Below are positions 1 through 7,615 of a stretch of 64,000 nt of DNA, in pieces. How positions within the stretch are numbered: the stretch's first letter is position 1; each line of letters starts with the position of its first letter. The notes under the pieces were generated by a model. That model was not told the DNA's origin and ran no database searches. It saw only the letters and a list, made by a program, of their open reading frames with translations. The stretch is taken from NCBI RefSeq assembly GCF_022844465.1, contig NZ_JALHLP010000024.1, forward strand, positions 1 to 64,000, read 5' to 3'. A program made the translations under genes and the position numbers. The DNA is from Bradyrhizobium sp. (lineage in GTDB: Bacteria > Pseudomonadota > Alphaproteobacteria > Rhizobiales > Xanthobacteraceae).

Positions 1-758
1 AATGACCTCTGGTGCGCCGACTTCAAGGGTGAGTTCAAGCTCGGCAATGGACGGTACTGCTACCCGTTGACCGCGACCGACCATGCCTCGCGTTTCCTGC
101 TGCTCTGCGAGGCGCTGGATTCAACCCGCGAGGACACCGCTTGCACGGCCTTCGAGCGGCTATTCCGTGAACGTGGCCTGCCGTTGGCCATCCGCTCCGA
201 CAACGGCGTGCCCTTCGCCAGTCCCAATGCCTTGTTCAATCTCTCCAGGCTCTCGGTCTGGTGGCTCAGGCTCGGCATTGCCATCGAGCGCATCAAGCCG
301 GGCCAGCCGCAGCAGAACGGCCGACACGAGCGTATGCATCTCACCCTCAAGCGGGAAGCCACCCGGCCGCCAGGCTGCAACAGTCTGCAGCTGCAGGAGC
401 GCTTCGACGCCTTCGTTCGCGAGTTCAACGCCGAACGCCCGCACGAGGCCCTCGACATGAGGTGCCCGGCGGAACTCTACACCGCCTCGCCACGTCCCTA
501 CCAAGGGCTGCCCGAGCTGACCTACCCGTTCCACGACCGCGATGTACTCGTCACCGCCTGCGGACGTCTCTGCCTGCATCGCAAGCGGATCAACATCTCA
601 ACCGTGCTGGCCGGCCAAAAGCTCGGCATCAAGGAAGTCGACGAGGGTATTTGGCTCGTCTCCTTCATGCATTATGATCTGGGATATTTCGACCTGAGCA
701 GAAAACCCTGCAACCCCTCGACAACCCGTTCGGCACGAGGTTGTCACCGATGTCTTAG
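1..758 (+). pseudogene. IS transposase (integrase core domain), partial and frameshifted
   Basis: Frame 1 is open from the first base, so the true start lies upstream of the window. The translated part shows a DDE integrase core: Asp in WCADFKGEF, Asp in RSDNGVPF and Glu in QQNGRHERMH. From about 696 the expected C-terminus (EQKTLQPLDN...LSPMS then TAG at 756-758) is in frame 3, not frame 1, which implies loss of one base in the GACCTGAGCAG stretch at 691-701. Frame 1 instead runs on through the tRNA-Gly to a stop at 886-888. The catalytic residues precede the shift, but the protein gets an aberrant tail. Known: such elements move by DDE chemistry. Inferred: this copy is probably dying. Confidence 0.7.
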
Positions 759-792
759 GTACGCTCCGTTACCTATGTGTCCGGGCCGGACA
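1..792 (+). mobile_element. IS fragment (rve/DDE integrase type), right-hand part
   Basis: The window opens inside an insertion sequence of the type that carries an rve-fold transposase. The coding part runs to 758; a perfect odd palindrome TGTCCGGGCCGGACA at 778-792 lies between the transposase stop and the tRNA-Gly 3' end at 803 and could be the IS terminus or a transcription stop. A second small inverted repeat (TAGGTA at 756-761, TACCTA at 770-775) sits just before it. The left end is outside the window, so neither the terminal repeats nor the target duplication can be verified. Confidence 0.6.
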
Positions 793-802
793 AATGCGCG
801 AA

Positions 803-876
803 TGGAGCGGGTGAAGGGAATCGAACCCTCGTATTCAGCTTGGAAGGCTGCTGCTCTACCATTGAGCTACACCCGC
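803..876 (-). tRNA. trnG: tRNA-Gly (anticodon TCC)
   Basis: On the minus strand a 74-base cloverleaf begins GCGGGTG and ends CACCCGCTCCA, with CCA encoded. The 7-base acceptor stem is perfect. The anticodon loop is CTTCCAA, giving TCC. The T arm GTTCGATTC is canonical. Confidence 0.97.
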
Positions 877-974
877 GTCGGACGTTGAACTAACACGCCG
901 GGCAGGCCGCCTCAACCCGCCCCCGCTCCCGCCGGCGGCGCCTTTCCATCGGCGTTCGACGCCGGTTTCGGGCC

Positions 975-1003
975 TTAACAGACGCCGAATCGCCGCCTAT
1001 ATT
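975..1003 (+). promoter_or_regulatory. Sigma-70-type promoter of the 14-codon mini-ORF cassette
   Basis: TTAACA at 975-980 and TATATT at 998-1003 are separated by exactly 17 bases, which is close to the housekeeping consensus. The predicted transcription start is near 1010, directly ahead of the strong Shine-Dalgarno at 1023-1036. The unit diverges from tRNA-Gly. Confidence 0.65.
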
Positions 1004-1022
1004 GCTGGCTCCATCAACCACG

Positions 1023-1036
1023 AAAGGAGGTGATCC
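1023..1036 (+). promoter_or_regulatory. 14-base Shine-Dalgarno that can self-pair with the downstream ORF
   Basis: AAAGGAGGTGATCC is complementary over all 14 bases to the 3' tail of 16S rRNA (GGATCACCTCCTTT); ordinary genes use 4-6 bases. GAGGTGA at 1027-1033 is also exactly complementary to TCACCTC at 1058-1064 inside the following ORF, so the site can fold into its own anti-Shine-Dalgarno hairpin with a 24-base loop. Confidence 0.6.
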
Positions 1037-1037
1037 A

Positions 1038-1082
1038 GTGTCTTGTACCAAGCGCTGTCACCTCGCTGGGATCGCCCGCTAG
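1038..1082 (+). CDS. 14-residue peptide ORF with near-perfect Shine-Dalgarno
   Basis: GTG at 1038 sits two bases after the 14-base Shine-Dalgarno (five bases after its GGAGGTGA core reaches 1033). It opens a 14-codon frame, VSCTKRCHLAGIAR, closed by TAG at 1080-1082. The peptide is basic, with two cysteines in a CxxxCH arrangement. A sigma-70-type promoter lies upstream (975-1003) and an intrinsic terminator downstream (1147-1179), so the unit is free-standing, about 170 bases, and does not lead into another gene; the next genes on either side are on the other strand or far away. I do not recognise the peptide. It may be translated, or the RNA may act as a non-coding ribosome-binding decoy. 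No function is assigned. Confidence 0.4.
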   Translation: MSCTKRCHLAGIAR

Positions 1083-1146
1083 GCCTGCGTTCTTTGGCCT
1101 GGCATCGGGGCGCTCTCAGCCCTGGACCAGCGAGCACAATAGTTGG

Positions 1147-1179
1147 GGCGCGGCCGGAGCAATCCCGCCGCGCCTTTTT
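1147..1179 (+). terminator. Intrinsic terminator of the mini-ORF cassette
   Basis: GGCGCGG at 1147-1153 pairs with CCGCGCC at 1168-1174, followed directly by five T (1175-1179). It closes the unit that starts near 1010. The rest of 889-1271 outside the cassette shows nothing I can name. Confidence 0.75.
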
Positions 1180-1271
1180 AATTGCGTGGGGTGTTATCCA
1201 ATTGACCACGGCGCGGATGGGTTCCCCGCTATGGCCAAGGCCGCTGCGTCATCCCCGCAGCGGCTCTCAAT

Positions 1272-2372
1272 TCACGATGGACTCCCAACCTTGTCTCCCG
1301 TCACTGGGGGCGCTGGTTGGATAGTCTCTTCAAGGCCCTGTGCTGTCCGTATGTTGAGAGTCATTTCGCAGATCAGGCCATCAGGCTCAAAACGTCTTTC
1401 GATATTTCCATCGAAGGGCATTAAAGCGCGGTCTAAAAGTCGCGAGCCAAATCCCTGATGGTTCGATGAGGTAACTAGTGGCCCCCCGCTTTCTTGCCAG
1501 CGAATGACCATTTGGCTCGCCTTCACTGACCAAACGATATGCAACCTGCCTGTCGGACTTGCGAGCGCTCCGTACTTGGCAGCATTAGTAGCAAGTTCAT
1601 GCACAACGAGGGCCATTGTGATAGCCAGCTTCTGAGGCAAGAGTACGCTAGGCCCCTGCATGGACACTCGCGAACTATCGTATGGTCCAACCTCAGCTTT
1701 AATTATGTCTTTGATGAAAGCCCCTTCGCCCTGTGTTGAGATAATCAGGTCGTCGGTAGCCGAAAGAGAGGCTAACATATCGATGACCGTATCTCTTGCT
1801 TTCGGATAATCTCGAAGTCTAGAACTGATGATCGCCTGTATGGTCGCGACTTTATTTTTCAACCGGTGTGAAAGTTCTTCGACTGCAAGTTTGCGAAGTT
1901 CTTCTTCCGCTTCAAGGCGCGCTGCAACCGTGGCATAATGATTAGCACTCCAGATGATTAAAGCGGTCCCAATAAAGTACAGCACCAAGCTGATCCCTGA
2001 TCCGGCATTCAACGGCAGGAACGCGTACTGGGGCGCCACAAAGGCCCACCACGCGATCAGCCCGCCCAGCGTCGCCGCTAGGGTCCCGGCATAGGTCCCG
2101 CCAATAAGGGCCGCGAAGAGAACTGCAGGATAGTAAGTGGGAAATGGTAGAATGTCGTCACTAATTAAACCAAGACCCCAGCGCAAAGCGGTAGCTACCG
2201 CCACGCAACCGATGGCAAACGCATAGGCTTCGTTCGACCCCGGCTCTAAACGCCAACGCGCAAATCGTCGAACGATGCCCACGCCACTCCCCCATCGGTA
2301 CTGCCTTAACTTGAACACCGGCAGGCCGAATTTCAAGGCGAAAGAGCGGCATTCGGCATTCCCGACCACCAT
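1272..2372 (-). CDS. HWE-family sensor histidine kinase with a DUF4118-like membrane domain
   Basis: 366 residues. An N-terminal block of hydrophobic segments (about residues 53-71, 84-112 and 128-143) looks like the membrane-embedded DUF4118 region of KdpD-type sensors. The kinase core follows: phospho-acceptor His169 in EELSHRLKNK, N box HELATNAAKYGAL (Asn263), the RWQESGGP segment that defines the HWE class, and the GFGSRLL G box. HWE kinases autophosphorylate and pass phosphate to response regulators, often of the general stress response in this order; no partner regulator lies nearby. The ATG at 2372 is the earliest; a later start is possible. The gene is visibly richer in A+T than its neighbours and sits between two tRNA genes, which suggests acquisition. 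Confidence 0.85.
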   Translation of the reverse strand: MVVGNAECRSFALKFGLPVFKLRQYRWGSGVGIVRRFARWRLEPGSNEAYAFAIGCVAVATALRWGLGLISDDILPFPTYYPAVLFAALIGGTYAGTLAATLGGLIAWWAFVAPQYAFLPLNAGSGISLVLYFIGTALIIWSANHYATVAARLEAEEELRKLAVEELSHRLKNKVATIQAIISSRLRDYPKARDTVIDMLASLSATDDLIISTQGEGAFIKDIIKAEVGPYDSSRVSMQGPSVLLPQKLAITMALVVHELATNAAKYGALASPTGRLHIVWSVKASQMVIRWQESGGPLVTSSNHQGFGSRLLDRALMPFDGNIERRFEPDGLICEMTLNIRTAQGLEETIQPAPPVTGDKVGSPS

Positions 2373-2576
2373 CGCAAAGACATGGCAGGTATAGTCGGTT
2401 ATCTCCCCCGGTTGTGCTTTTACGAGGTCGGCTTGCAGCAGAGTTTCTATAGCCGATCAACGCACCACCGACTCCACTTGATTGAAGCTTGGGGACGTTC
2501 AGCAGCGCAATGCTTCCCAATTCGCGCTGGCCCTGAGAAGCTGGGAAGCACAAGGGCATAAGCCCCTTGAAAGTAT

Positions 2577-2662
2577 TGGTGGGGGAAGAAGGACTCGAAC
2601 CTTCGAAGTCGTAAGACGGCTGATTTACAGTCAGCTCCCTTTGCCACTCGGGACACTCCCCC
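2577..2662 (-). tRNA. trnY: tRNA-Tyr (anticodon GTA)
   Basis: Minus-strand class II tRNA of 86 bases with CCA encoded at 2577-2579 and the 5' end GGGGGAGTG at 2662. The anticodon loop CTGTAAA gives GTA, and the long variable arm (CCGTCTTACGAC) is typical of bacterial tRNA-Tyr. The stretch 2373-2576 downstream holds a weak hairpin (CTTCCCA at 2514-2520 with TGGGAAG at 2542-2548) without a T run and nothing else recognisable. Confidence 0.96.
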
Positions 2663-2865
2663 GTTCCAACAACATCGCAAGCCCAACCGCATGGAGGCGG
2701 TAGATCAGGCCCTGGATGACGTTAATACCGCGAGCCGATGGCGAACTCCCGGTCGGGCGCGTTTATGGGCGAAGCGGGATGGCAAAGTCAACCAACGGAA
2801 GCCGCCAAACACCACCTCAGCTACCCAAATTGCCATAATCGGGAACCCGTGACACAAGCGTGCCC

Positions 2866-3693
2866 ATGAACGATCGCGACCGAAAACCGCCGTTCCGCCG
2901 TGGCGGCGGCAAGCCGTTCGAAAAAGGGCGGAAATTCGCCCGTCCAGCGGCTCGCCGCGACCGCGAAATGGGCCTCGACGGGCCGGTCATTCTCTATGGC
3001 TGGCATACGGTGGCGGCGGCGCTCGCCAATCCGCAGCGCCGGATCCAAAAACTGTTCCTGACCGAGAACGCCGCCCGCCGTCTCTCCGACGAAAACATCG
3101 ACACCCGCGTCGCCCCGGAGATCGTCCGGCCCAGCGTCATCGACCAGCGGCTCGGCCCCGATGCCGTACACCAGGGCCTCCTGGCGGAAACCGAACCCCT
3201 GCCCTCGCCCGACATCGACACGCTGCCGCCGCACGGCATCGTGCTGGTGCTCGACCAGATCACCGATCCGCACAATGTCGGCGCGATCTTACGCTCGGCC
3301 GCCGCCTTCGCGGTCAAGGCGGTCGTTACCACTGCCCGCCACAGCCCGGAGGCGACCGGGGTCTTGGCGAAATCCGCCTCCGGCGCGCTGGAGATGGTGC
3401 CGCTGGTAACGGTGCAGAACCTCGCCCGCGCGTTGACCGCACTGAACGACCGCGGCTTCATGACGGTCGGGCTCGACAGCCAGGGCAGCGAAGACCTCGG
3501 CGCGGTGACGATGCAGCAGCCGCTGGCGCTGGTATTGGGCGCGGAAGGAAAGGGCCTGCGGCAACTGACCCGTGAGACCTGCCGCGTGGTGGCGCGGCTC
3601 GACATGCCCGGCGAGATCAAGAGCCTGAACGTGTCGAACGCCGCGGTGCTGGCGCTCTATGTTGTCGCCAGCCGGCTCGGACTCATGAAATGA
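2866..3693 (+). CDS. rlmB: 23S rRNA (guanosine-2'-O-)methyltransferase RlmB
   Basis: SpoU/TrmH (SPOUT) family enzyme that 2'-O-methylates G2251 of 23S rRNA with S-adenosylmethionine. The three signature motifs are present in order: motif 1 DQITDPHNVGAILRSA with its Asn and Arg, motif 2 LALVLGAEGKGL, and motif 3 IKSLNVSNAAVLALY, which forms the trefoil-knot cofactor site. An arginine-rich N-terminal tail of about 40 residues precedes the substrate-binding domain. Either the GTG at 2860 or the ATG at 2866 may start it; I chose the ATG. It lies 200 bases beyond tRNA-Tyr on the opposite strand, and rlmB next to a tRNA cluster is a common arrangement in this family as far as I recall. Confidence 0.93.
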   Translation: MNDRDRKPPFRRGGGKPFEKGRKFARPAARRDREMGLDGPVILYGWHTVAAALANPQRRIQKLFLTENAARRLSDENIDTRVAPEIVRPSVIDQRLGPDAVHQGLLAETEPLPSPDIDTLPPHGIVLVLDQITDPHNVGAILRSAAAFAVKAVVTTARHSPEATGVLAKSASGALEMVPLVTVQNLARALTALNDRGFMTVGLDSQGSEDLGAVTMQQPLALVLGAEGKGLRQLTRETCRVVARLDMPGEIKSLNVSNAAVLALYVVASRLGLMK

Positions 3694-3751
3694 CAGACTC
3701 CCGCTCGCGACCGAAGCGAGAGGGCGTCCGAGTTTCGGTGTCGCGACCGGA

Positions 3752-4117
3752 TCAATAATAGCGGCTCAGCACGGGCTGGCCCTGGTGATAGCGGTGCGCG
3801 CGGTGTCGGTGCGGACGGTTGTAGCCATGTCCGTAGCCGGAAATCGAGCCTTCGCGATAGACCGGGGGCGGCGCGAAGTTGCCCGGACCGGTGTAGGTCG
3901 GGCCCTGGTTGACGTAGTAATATTGCTGCTGCGGATCGGGCAGCAGTTCGCGGGTCCAGCCCACGCAGGGGTTGCAGGCCGAATAGCCGTAGCCGTAGGG
4001 CGCCACCGGCGCGACATAGACGTGCGGATGGACGCAGGCGCCGTAGCCGCACGCCATCGCGGGAGTGGCGGCCATCGCGGCGACCGCCGCGACCAATCCT
4101 GTGATCACCTGACGCAT
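3752..4117 (-). CDS. Small secreted Gly/Tyr/Pro-rich protein of unknown function
   Basis: 121 residues starting MRQVITGLVAAVAAMAATPAMA, a clear Sec signal peptide cleaved after AMA. The mature part is rich in Tyr, Gly, Pro and His, with four cysteines near its N-terminus (ACGYGAC and NPC) and a His/Arg-rich tail (GYNRPHRHRAHRYHQG). Nothing catalytic is visible. It is followed on the same strand, 30 bases upstream, by a second secreted Pro-rich protein (4148-4597), and the two may form one transcript. A periplasmic or surface role is inferred only from the signal peptide. Confidence 0.7.
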   Translation of the reverse strand: MRQVITGLVAAVAAMAATPAMACGYGACVHPHVYVAPVAPYGYGYSACNPCVGWTRELLPDPQQQYYYVNQGPTYTGPGNFAPPPVYREGSISGYGHGYNRPHRHRAHRYHQGQPVLSRYY

Positions 4118-4147
4118 TACTTTCTCCTGTGGGTGGTCGTGATTTTC

Positions 4148-4597
4148 CTAGCGTGGAACGTTGGGCGGCGGCGTGCCCCGGTAATCCTGTGGCGCGTAGA
4201 TGATTGCGGGCGGATCGACCGGCACGCTGGACTGCGCCGGCAGCGGCGCTGATTGCACGGACCATGACTGATGATAGCTTTCGGCCGGCCGCGGCAGCGC
4301 GCGGTTTTCCGGCGGCTCGATTTCCAGGCGGCCGTAGCCGGGCGTTTGACCGGCGCTTGGATAATAGCGGCCGACGGACGGAAGTGGATCGACATAACGG
4401 CCGCCGTAGATGGTCGGCGCAACCTGGTTGCCCTTGCCGAGTCCCCACACGCCCTCGACCACTGCATAGGACGCATCGACGCCGTTAATGATGATGGGTA
4501 CGCCGGGGCGGCCGGGGATCACAACCTCAAAGCCCCCGCCGGCCAGCGCCGCCGAAATCATCGCCGCCAAGAATGCTGCCGTCATGCCAACGCGCAT
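4148..4597 (-). CDS. Secreted proline-rich protein of unknown function
   Basis: 149 residues from the ATG at 4597. A signal peptide (MRVGMTAAFLAAMISAALA) is followed by a compact segment GGFEVVIPGRPGVPIIINGVDASYAVVEGVWGLGK, then a Tyr/Pro-rich tail ending in PPPNVPR. Upstream in-frame codons reach 4672, but the signal peptide marks 4597 as the start. No enzyme motif is seen. It shares strand and composition with the downstream neighbour at 3752-4117, so a common envelope role is plausible but unproven. Confidence 0.7.
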   Translation of the reverse strand: MRVGMTAAFLAAMISAALAGGGFEVVIPGRPGVPIIINGVDASYAVVEGVWGLGKGNQVAPTIYGGRYVDPLPSVGRYYPSAGQTPGYGRLEIEPPENRALPRPAESYHQSWSVQSAPLPAQSSVPVDPPAIIYAPQDYRGTPPPNVPR

Positions 4598-4829
4598 GGG
4601 TAAGGTTCCCGCTGTTCTCAAGCGCCAGTGTAACCGAAGGGAGTGTTTCAGAAGGTTAAGGCATCCGGCCAAAAGTGCCGGTATGCCTAACGCGCATGCG
4701 CCGGGGACGCCGCTTGAACCCCGAAAACCCGGCGCTGAAATGTTAACGCCATGGGGGCTGCGTCCGGTCGATTGTCATTTGCGCGGCAATATCGCACCAT
4801 CCGCCGCCCTCCAACCCGCATCGCATGCC

Positions 4830-6470
4830 ATGACCCGCCGCAAAATGCCCGCCAGGAACGTGCTCTGGATCATGTGCGACCAGCTGCGCTACGACTATCT
4901 CGGCTGCACCGGGCATCCGGTGCTGAAGACGCCGAACATCGACGCGTTGGCCAGGCGTGGCGTCCTGTTCTCGAACGCCTATGTGCAGTCGCCGATCTGC
5001 GGCCCGTCACGGATGTCGTTCTATACCGGCCGTTACATGCGCTCGCATGGCTCGCACTGGAACGGCTGGCCGCTGCGGGTGGGCGAGCCGACGCTCGGCG
5101 ATCACCTGCAGAACATCGGCGTGCGCAACGTGCTGGTCGGCAAGACCCACATGGCGCCCGACCTCGAAGGCCTGAAGAATCTGGGCATTCCTGCGGACTC
5201 CATCATTGGCGTGCATGTGTCGGAATGCGGCTTCGAACCCTATGAGCGCGACGATGGCCTGCATCCCACCGGGCGGCCGCGCCCGGCCTACGACAAATAT
5301 CTGCGCGAGCACGGATTTGAGGCCGACAATCCGTGGGAGCACTGGGCCAATTCCGGCGCCGATGAGGACGGGAGCCTGCAAAACGGCTGGCTGCTGGTTC
5401 ATGCCGACAAGGCCGCACGCGTTCCCGAGGAGCATTCGGAGACGCCCTACATGACCCGGCGCGCGATGGATTTCATCGCCGAGGCCGAAGACGACGGCCG
5501 CCCCTGGTGCCTGCATCTGTCCTATATCAAGCCGCACTGGCCTTATATCGCGCCGGAGCCCTATGCCAGCATGTACGGGCCCAAGGACGTGCAGCCGGTG
5601 ATCCGCTCGCAGGAAGAGCGCGCCAACGCCCATCCGGTGTTCGCCGCCTACATGGACATGCGCTACTCCCGCAACATGGCGCGGAGCGAGGCGCGGGAGA
5701 AAGTCATTCCAACCTATATGGGCCTGATCAAGCAGATCGACGACCAGATGGGCGTGCTGATGGGTTTCCTCGAAGCGCGCGGCCTGCTCGAAAGCACCAT
5801 GATCGTGTTCACCTCCGACCATGGCGACTATCTCGGCGATCACTGGATGGGCGAGAAAGACCTGTTCCACGAACAGTCCGCCAAGATTCCGCTGATCGTG
5901 ATTGACCCGTCGGCCGAGGCCGACGGCACCCGCGGCACCGTCGACGATGCGCTGGTCGAGGCGATCGACCTGGCGCCGACCTTCATCGGCTATTTCGGCG
6001 GCACGCCGCCGGACCATATCCTCGAAGGCCGCTCACTGCTGCCGCTGCTGCACGGGAAACGGCCGGCCGACTGGCGCAAGGTCGCCTTCTCCGAATACGA
6101 CTATGCCATGCAGGAGGTCCGCGTGATGCTGGACCAGCCGATCGAGCGCTGCCGGCTGTTCATGGCGTTCGACGGCCGCTGGAAATACATCCACGCCTCT
6201 GGCTTCCGGCCGATGCTCTACGACCTCCAAGCCGATCCCAAGGAGTTGAGCGATCGCGGCGCCGACCTATCATGCGCCGATGTCGTGGCGCGGCTGCAGT
6301 CGGCGCTGTTCGACTGGGCGCTGCATCCGAAAATGCACATCACCACTCCCAACGAAAGGATCGCCGCCTATTCGAGCCAGCAATTGCAAATCAGGAACGG
6401 CGTTCTGATCGGCATCTGGGACGAGGCGGAGCTCGGCGCGATCCGGGACAAGATCGGGGTGAAGCCTTAA
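4830..6470 (+). CDS. Sulfatase-superfamily hydrolase (sulfatase or phosphonate monoester hydrolase type)
   Basis: 546 residues of the alkaline-phosphatase/sulfatase fold. The formylglycine signature C-x-P-x-R is Cys57-Gly-Pro-Ser-Arg61, so the cysteine should be converted to formylglycine by a maturase. Metal ligands are seen at Asp17 (IMCDQLR) and in the FTSDHGDYLGDHW motif. No signal peptide is present, which argues for a cytoplasmic enzyme. The length and the GRYMRSHGS and GEKDLFHEQ segments resemble phosphonate monoester hydrolases and choline-sulfatase relatives; the substrate cannot be told. The reading frame is open from 4488, but that region lies opposite a secreted-protein gene, so the ATG at 4830 is preferred. 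A small NTF2-like gene follows after 10 bases. Confidence 0.85.
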   Translation: MTRRKMPARNVLWIMCDQLRYDYLGCTGHPVLKTPNIDALARRGVLFSNAYVQSPICGPSRMSFYTGRYMRSHGSHWNGWPLRVGEPTLGDHLQNIGVRNVLVGKTHMAPDLEGLKNLGIPADSIIGVHVSECGFEPYERDDGLHPTGRPRPAYDKYLREHGFEADNPWEHWANSGADEDGSLQNGWLLVHADKAARVPEEHSETPYMTRRAMDFIAEAEDDGRPWCLHLSYIKPHWPYIAPEPYASMYGPKDVQPVIRSQEERANAHPVFAAYMDMRYSRNMARSEAREKVIPTYMGLIKQIDDQMGVLMGFLEARGLLESTMIVFTSDHGDYLGDHWMGEKDLFHEQSAKIPLIVIDPSAEADGTRGTVDDALVEAIDLAPTFIGYFGGTPPDHILEGRSLLPLLHGKRPADWRKVAFSEYDYAMQEVRVMLDQPIERCRLFMAFDGRWKYIHASGFRPMLYDLQADPKELSDRGADLSCADVVARLQSALFDWALHPKMHITTPNERIAAYSSQQLQIRNGVLIGIWDEAELGAIRDKIGVKP

Positions 6471-6480
6471 GGAAAACGCC

Positions 6481-6903
6481 ATGGACCACGAGACGCACGC
6501 CGTCCCGACGATATCTCAAGCAATTTTGGTCCCTTCGCCTGCCGTGAGAGACGAACTGCTCAAAGGCTTTGCACGCGCTCTGTTCAAGGGCGACGTGGAC
6601 GCGCTTTACAAGGTCGTTGCACCTGATTTTCTCTGGAGCTTCCATGACGGCCTGGGCACGACGAAAGCGCTCTCCGGTCCGGTTGCCATTCGCGCGCATC
6701 TAGCCGAGCAGAAGGCGTTGTTCTCGGAGCAGCGTTTTCGCGAGGTAGCTTACTACCATGCCGCCGATATGACCTTCATGACGTTTCGCCTCAGCGAGAC
6801 CGCTAGAGCCACGGGCGAACAGCGGGAGCAGCGTGGAATTGAGCGGTATACGTTCAGGGACGGCCTGCTCGCGACCAAGGACGTGTACCGCAAGCCGATC
6901 TAG
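6481..6903 (+). CDS. NTF2/SnoaL-like domain protein
   Basis: 140 residues. The segment LLKGFARALFKGDVDALYKVVAPDFLWSFHDG with later GPVAIRAHLAEQ and a final RYTFRDGLLATKDVYRKPI has the layout of small cone-shaped NTF2-like (SnoaL, ketosteroid-isomerase-like) proteins, which bind or isomerise small hydrophobic ligands. It starts 10 bases after the sulfatase stop, so they probably share a transcript; the specific ligand or reaction is unknown. Confidence 0.65.
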   Translation: MDHETHAVPTISQAILVPSPAVRDELLKGFARALFKGDVDALYKVVAPDFLWSFHDGLGTTKALSGPVAIRAHLAEQKALFSEQRFREVAYYHAADMTFMTFRLSETARATGEQREQRGIERYTFRDGLLATKDVYRKPI

Positions 6904-6940
6904 TCCCGGTTGATCGTAAGCGCAGCAACTGACGCTCGCC

Positions 6941-7615
6941 CTACCCCGCGACGCTGAGCGCCAGTGCGATGGCCCCGACCAGAACAAGGCTGATGGCCCA
7001 GGACATATCCAGATTGAACCAGCTGCGCGATACGAATTTGAGCCCGAGATAGCGGTAAACCAGCCACGCCAAACACCCGCCGGCGGCGATCATCGCGGCG
7101 GCATGAACAAGGGCGACCAGTACCGCCATGGAAACACTGGTATTGATGAGGGCGTCAGCGGCCGCGTGACCCCGGTCGAGACTGGCTTCCCGGCAGAGCC
7201 CGAGATAGATCGGCACCAGCATCAATCCCGCGCCGTGCGCGATGGCGACGGCGAACGACCACAACCCGAGTTGCGTCGGTGGAATCCGCGCCAACGCGCG
7301 TGGATGGCTGCGGCCGACAAGCCGGAAGACACCGAAGGCGATGACCAGGAGGCTGGCGCCGATCTGGATCTGGCGCTGCCACTCGACCAGGGTGACGAGC
7401 AGCGCGAAAGGAAGGATCACCAGCAGCATCGCCAGCAGATGGCCGACCGCCAGCGGCCAAAGCGCTGAAGCCAGCGCCCGCGGACTCCGTTCCATCAATC
7501 CCGCCGACACGGCGAGCGGCCACCCCATTCCCGGATTGACGCCGTGGTAGAGGCCGCTCGCGACGACAGCCAGCCAGAGCAAGGCTGGCGTCCAGTCCGC
7601 TTCGCTCAAACTCAA
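6941..7615 (-). CDS. Polytopic membrane protein coupled to the SBP56 gene
   Basis: 224 residues with about six hydrophobic segments. The start is most likely the TTG at 7615, which overlaps the stop of the preceding SBP56 gene (TTGA overlap), a sign of translational coupling. An early segment, GLYHGVNPGMGWPLAVSAGL, resembles the His-bearing first helix of HupE/UreJ/NreB-like metal permeases, but I cannot place it in a named family. The second half (LVALVHAAAMIAAGG) also carries a membrane His. The long open frame upstream of 7615 is a shadow of SBP56. The tight coupling suggests that it works with SBP56 at the membrane. Confidence 0.6.
   Translation of the reverse strand: MSLSEADWTPALLWLAVVASGLYHGVNPGMGWPLAVSAGLMERSPRALASALWPLAVGHLLAMLLVILPFALLVTLVEWQRQIQIGASLLVIAFGVFRLVGRSHPRALARIPPTQLGLWSFAVAIAHGAGLMLVPIYLGLCREASLDRGHAAADALINTSVSMAVLVALVHAAAMIAAGGCLAWLVYRYLGLKFVSRSWFNLDMSWAISLVLVGAIALALSVAG

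Noticed and set aside
803..876. tRNA-Gly as an attachment site for an integrative element
   Set aside because: No integrase and no direct repeat of the tRNA end are visible; only a DDE-type IS is adjacent.
67..888. Transposase ORF from a TTG at 67 to 888
   Set aside because: The frame is open from base 1 (the start is an edge effect), and the end runs through a tRNA after a frameshift; not a real C-terminus.
4488..4829. N-terminal extension of the sulfatase to 4488
   Set aside because: It lies opposite a secreted-protein gene and lacks the fold; the ATG at 4830 matches the family start.
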